Translations under genes and position numbers: made by a program
Source of the DNA: Xanthomarina spongicola
GTDB lineage: Bacteria; Bacteroidota; Bacteroidia; Flavobacteriales; Flavobacteriaceae
Length of the DNA: 64,000 nt
Assembly (NCBI RefSeq): GCF_003148645.1
Contig: NZ_QGGP01000006.1
Location: 62,001-126,000 of the forward strand
Direction of reading: 5' to 3'
Notes under the pieces: model-generated
Told to the model about the DNA's origin: nothing
Databases searched by the model: none
The model's input: the letters and a program-made list of their open reading frames with translations, nothing else
Shown: in pieces, positions 61,953 through 64,000 of the stretch
How positions within the stretch are numbered: position 1 is the stretch's first letter
Layout of the letters: each line of letters begins with the position of its first letter

Positions 61953-62654
61953 TTAAGTTGTAATATTATTTAAAGCATCAACTAATTGGGTCTTTTTGTT
62001 TCTACTTAAAGGAATCTCATAAGCACCAACTTCAACATTCTTACTATTAAATCTGTCAATTTTATCTAAATTAACAATATACGATTTATGGATTCTTAAG
62101 AATTTACCTTCTGGTAATTCTGCCTCAAAAGCTTTCATGGTAGAAAGTACTACTAAACTAGTTTCTTCAGTCACTAATTTCACGTAATCTCCAAGGGCTT
62201 CAATCCACTTAATATCTTTAATATAGACTTTACGTTTTTTAAGGTTACTTTTTACAAAAATATGTTCGCCTTCAGTTTCGTTAAAGTCTAATTTTAATTT
62301 GTGTTGCTCAACAGCTTTATCAACAGCTGTGTTAAAGCGTTCTCTAGTTATAGGTTTGTGCAAATAATCGGTTGCATCATAATTAAATGCTTTAAAAGCA
62401 TATTCTGTTTTTCCTGTAACAAAGATAATTTGGGGTTTGTTGTTTAGTACATCTAGGAGCTCAAATCCATTTAATACAGGCATTTCGATATCTAAAAATA
62501 TCAAATCTACCTTATGCGTATTAAGTCCATTTTTAGTCTCTAAAGCACTGTTGTATTCAGCGATTAAGTTAAGAGAAGGATGATTTTCAATTAACTTAAC
62601 TATTGAGAGACGCTGAATTGCTGAGTCGTCTACTACTACACAGTTTAAAGTCAT
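61953..62654 (-). CDS. LytTR-type response regulator
   Basis: 233 residues from the ATG at 62654. Receiver domain (1-120) with the acid pocket Asp9-Asp10, phosphoacceptor Asp55 (FLDIEMPVLNG), Thr80 and Lys100 (LHKP); then a LytTR DNA-binding domain (about 135-233: IFVKSNLKKRKVYIKDI, WIEALGDYVKLVT, FLRIHKSYIVNLDKI, EIPLSRNKKTQLVDAL). It should regulate transcription on phosphorylation by a sensor kinase, none of which is in the window. Its stop lies two bases from that of priA, convergent. Confidence 0.94.
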   Translation of the reverse strand: MTLNCVVVDDSAIQRLSIVKLIENHPSLNLIAEYNSALETKNGLNTHKVDLIFLDIEMPVLNGFELLDVLNNKPQIIFVTGKTEYAFKAFNYDATDYLHKPITRERFNTAVDKAVEQHKLKLDFNETEGEHIFVKSNLKKRKVYIKDIKWIEALGDYVKLVTEETSLVVLSTMKAFEAELPEGKFLRIHKSYIVNLDKIDRFNSKNVEVGAYEIPLSRNKKTQLVDALNNITT

Positions 62655-62790
62655 AACATTTAATTTATTTCGGTTAAGATATCGACAATAGTACAAAAAA
62701 TTCGGTTAAAAACCAAAAAACATCGGTAAAAGGTTTATTTTAACATAATTTAACATTTAAAAATAACACAAATATTGTTTTAGTTTTATG

Positions 62791-62821
62791 TTGTAATATA
62801 TAAATAATATTCATATTTTTG
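62791..62821 (+). promoter_or_regulatory. ribosomal protein operon promoter
   Basis: TTG (62791-62793), 20-base spacer, TATTTTTG (62814-62821). It lies 30 bases before the rpsF ATG. Confidence 0.78.
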
Positions 62822-62851
62822 CACCCATTTTAACAATAAAATACATTTAAT

Positions 62852-63190
62852 ATGAATCATTACGAAACTGTTTTCATCTTGAATCCCGTTTTATCTGAAA
62901 CACAGATAAAGGAAACAGTACAGAAATACGAAGATTTTCTTGTTTCTAGAGGAGCTAAGATGGTATCAAAAGAAGATTGGGGACTAAAAAAATTAGCTTA
63001 CCCAATTCAAAACAAAAAAAGTGGTTTTTACCACTTATTCGAGTATCAAGTAGATGGAGAAGTTATCAATCCATTAGAAGTAGAGTTTAGACGTGACGAG
63101 CGTTTTATGCGTTACTTAACGGTTACTTTAGATAAACATGCTATATCTTGGGCAGAGAGAAGAAGAGAAAAACTTAAACAAAAAGCGTAA
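62852..63190 (+). CDS. rpsF: 30S ribosomal protein S6
   Basis: 112 residues, start [20 protein letters not shown]. Typical S6 pattern: [20 protein letters not shown] and [16 protein letters not shown]6 binds S18 in the platform of the small subunit. First gene of the S6-S18-L9 operon, 2 bases before rpsR. Confidence 0.97.
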   Translation: MNHYETVFILNPVLSETQIKETVQKYEDFLVSRGAKMVSKEDWGLKKLAYPIQNKKSGFYHLFEYQVDGEVINPLEVEFRRDERFMRYLTVTLDKHAISWAERRREKLKQKA

Positions 63191-63192
63191 TT

Positions 63193-63489
63193 ATGTCATC
63201 TATAGAACAACAAGCAAAAGGAAAAAAAGACGGAGAAATTAGATATTTAACGCCTTTAAATATTGAAACTAACAAGAATAAGAAGTATTGTCGTTTCAAA
63301 AAATCTGGAATTAAGTATGTAGATTATAAAGATGCAGATTGGTTATTAGGTTTTGTAAACGAACAAGGTAAAATTTTACCAAGACGTTTAACAGGAACAT
63401 CTTTAAAATATCAAAGAAAAGTGTCAGTTGCTGTAAAAAGAGCTCGTCATTTAGCATTAATGCCATATGTGGCCGATTTATTAAAATAA
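63193..63489 (+). CDS. rpsR: 30S ribosomal protein S18
   Basis: 98 residues. [27 protein letters not shown] (split: [23 protein letters not shown]) and [20 protein letters not shown] are the S18 rRNA- and S6-binding parts. Starts 2 bases after the rpsF stop. N-terminal extension is a little longer than in E. coli, as usual here. Confidence 0.97.
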   Translation: MSSIEQQAKGKKDGEIRYLTPLNIETNKNKKYCRFKKSGIKYVDYKDADWLLGFVNEQGKILPRRLTGTSLKYQRKVSVAVKRARHLALMPYVADLLK

Positions 63490-63502
63490 AACACTCATAA
63501 CA

Positions 63503-63964
63503 ATGGAACTTATATTAAAACAAGACGTTGAAAATTTAGGATTTAAAGACGATGTTGTAACGGTTAAGAACGGTTATGGTAGAAATTTTTTAATTCCACA
63601 AAAGCAAGCTGTTTTAGCTACAGCTTCTGCAAAGAAAGTTTTAGCTGAAAATTTAAAGCAACGTGCTTATAAAGACAAGAAAATAATTGAAGATGCTACT
63701 AAAATGGCTGAAGCTATAAAAGCATTAGAAATTAAAATACCAGCAAAAGCTACCGAAGGTGCTTCTGCAGGAGATAAATTATTTGGTTCTATAACCAAAG
63801 CAGATTTAGTAGATGCTTTTGAAAAAGCTGGTCATACAATTGACAAAAAATTCATCAGCATTACAGGTGGAAACATCAAACGTTTAGGACAGTATAATGC
63901 TGTAATACGTTTACATAGAGAAGTTACTTTCGAATTACCTTTTGAAGTAATTGCTCAAGCCTAA
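63503..63964 (+). CDS. rplI: 50S ribosomal protein L9
   Basis: 153 residues. N-terminal domain MELILKQDVENLGFKDDVVT and KNGYGRNFLIPQKQAV, a connecting helix, and the C-terminal domain with GSITKADLVDAFEKAGHTID. Last gene of the S6-S18-L9 operon, 13 bases after rpsR. A terminator-like stem begins 20 bases later and is cut by the window end. Confidence 0.97.
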   Translation: MELILKQDVENLGFKDDVVTVKNGYGRNFLIPQKQAVLATASAKKVLAENLKQRAYKDKKIIEDATKMAEAIKALEIKIPAKATEGASAGDKLFGSITKADLVDAFEKAGHTIDKKFISITGGNIKRLGQYNAVIRLHREVTFELPFEVIAQA

Positions 63965-63984
63965 CAAGGTTGAATAACATATTT

Positions 63985-64000
63985 AAAGCCTCAACGTTGT
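63985..64000 (+). terminator. probable terminator cut by the window end
   Basis: AAAGCCTCAACGTTGT has the shape of the left arm and loop of an A/GC-rich stem whose right arm (expected GTTGAGGCTTT) would lie past base 64000. Only half is visible. Confidence 0.4.

Noticed and set aside
1-64000. Search for CRISPR arrays, tRNA or rRNA genes, transposases, integrases and toxin-antitoxin pairs
   Set aside because: No repeated spacer structure, cloverleaf-like sequence, transposase motif or paired small toxin genes seen on either strand.

Overview
The window is a chromosomal stretch from an AT-rich member of the Bacteroidota, very probably the family Flavobacteriaceae. The evidence is a type IX secretion C-terminal domain, two DUF4252 proteins behind an ECF sigma factor, a DUF3276 (PUR-like) protein, the long flavobacterial form of NusB, a DUF4421 protein, and promoters of the Bacteroidota type (TAnnTTTG with an upstream TTTG or TTG) in place of Shine-Dalgarno sites. 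The genus cannot be resolved by eye. I see no rRNA, tRNA, CRISPR array, insertion sequence, prophage or integron. Gene order is mostly housekeeping, with a few accessory islands.

Layout. 1-2069: truncated ECF sigma factor, a membrane protein likely to be its anti-sigma factor, and two exported DUF4252 proteins, closed by a terminator. 2123-8654: purB with a small membrane protein, a HEAT-like protein, a haem-binding protein, a glycosyltransferase, and a two-gene unit of a small exported protein and a TPR-adenylate cyclase. 8911-15501: thioredoxin-like protein, CsaA-type tRNA-binding protein, bile-acid-type symporter overlapping an acyltransferase, DUF3276 protein, ABC exporter, branched-chain amino acid dehydrogenase. 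15632-21549: nusB, DUF1573 lipoprotein, yajC, a YdeI-like protein, prolyl oligopeptidase, pepT. 21754-28991: a tight RND efflux operon whose outer-membrane component carries an ABC-type substrate-binding-like domain at its N terminus and whose last gene is a potassium-channel-like protein. 29055-33668: pyrD, a secreted M43 protease, a LysE-type exporter, HMG-CoA lyase. 33842-36151: porin, FMN-binding protein and a four-helix membrane protein. 36342-43627: guaB, fatty-acid hydroxylase, PAP2 phosphatase, sirtuin, triple-CHRD lipoprotein, trmH, SRPBCC and VOC proteins, a carboxypeptidase-regulatory-domain protein. 43714-50767: two DEAD-box helicases flanking YceI, orphan small proteins, rdgB, DUF4421 and VF530. 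50938-56613: a short FlgO/TolB-like fragment, short-chain fatty acid transporter, acyl-CoA ligase, TPR lipoprotein, an unlisted 53-residue membrane peptide, hibernation factor. 56682-63964: rlmH, nadC, yihY, DUF2147, priA, a LytTR regulator and the rpsF-rpsR-rplI operon.

How genes work together. The efflux operon at 21754-28991 should form a tripartite pump. Its promoter holds a perfect 19-base inverted repeat that exactly fills the spacer between the two promoter elements, so it looks repressor-controlled. The FMN-binding protein and membrane protein at 35128-36151 look like a two-part extracytoplasmic flavin electron-transfer module behind a porin, expressed from a nearly leaderless promoter. 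These two islands are the best candidates for something not yet described. The fatty acid transporter and acyl-CoA ligase form an uptake-activation pair. Several gene starts were moved from TTG codons that lie inside promoter elements to the next ATG, and one gene (LysE-type exporter) appears to start at CTG.
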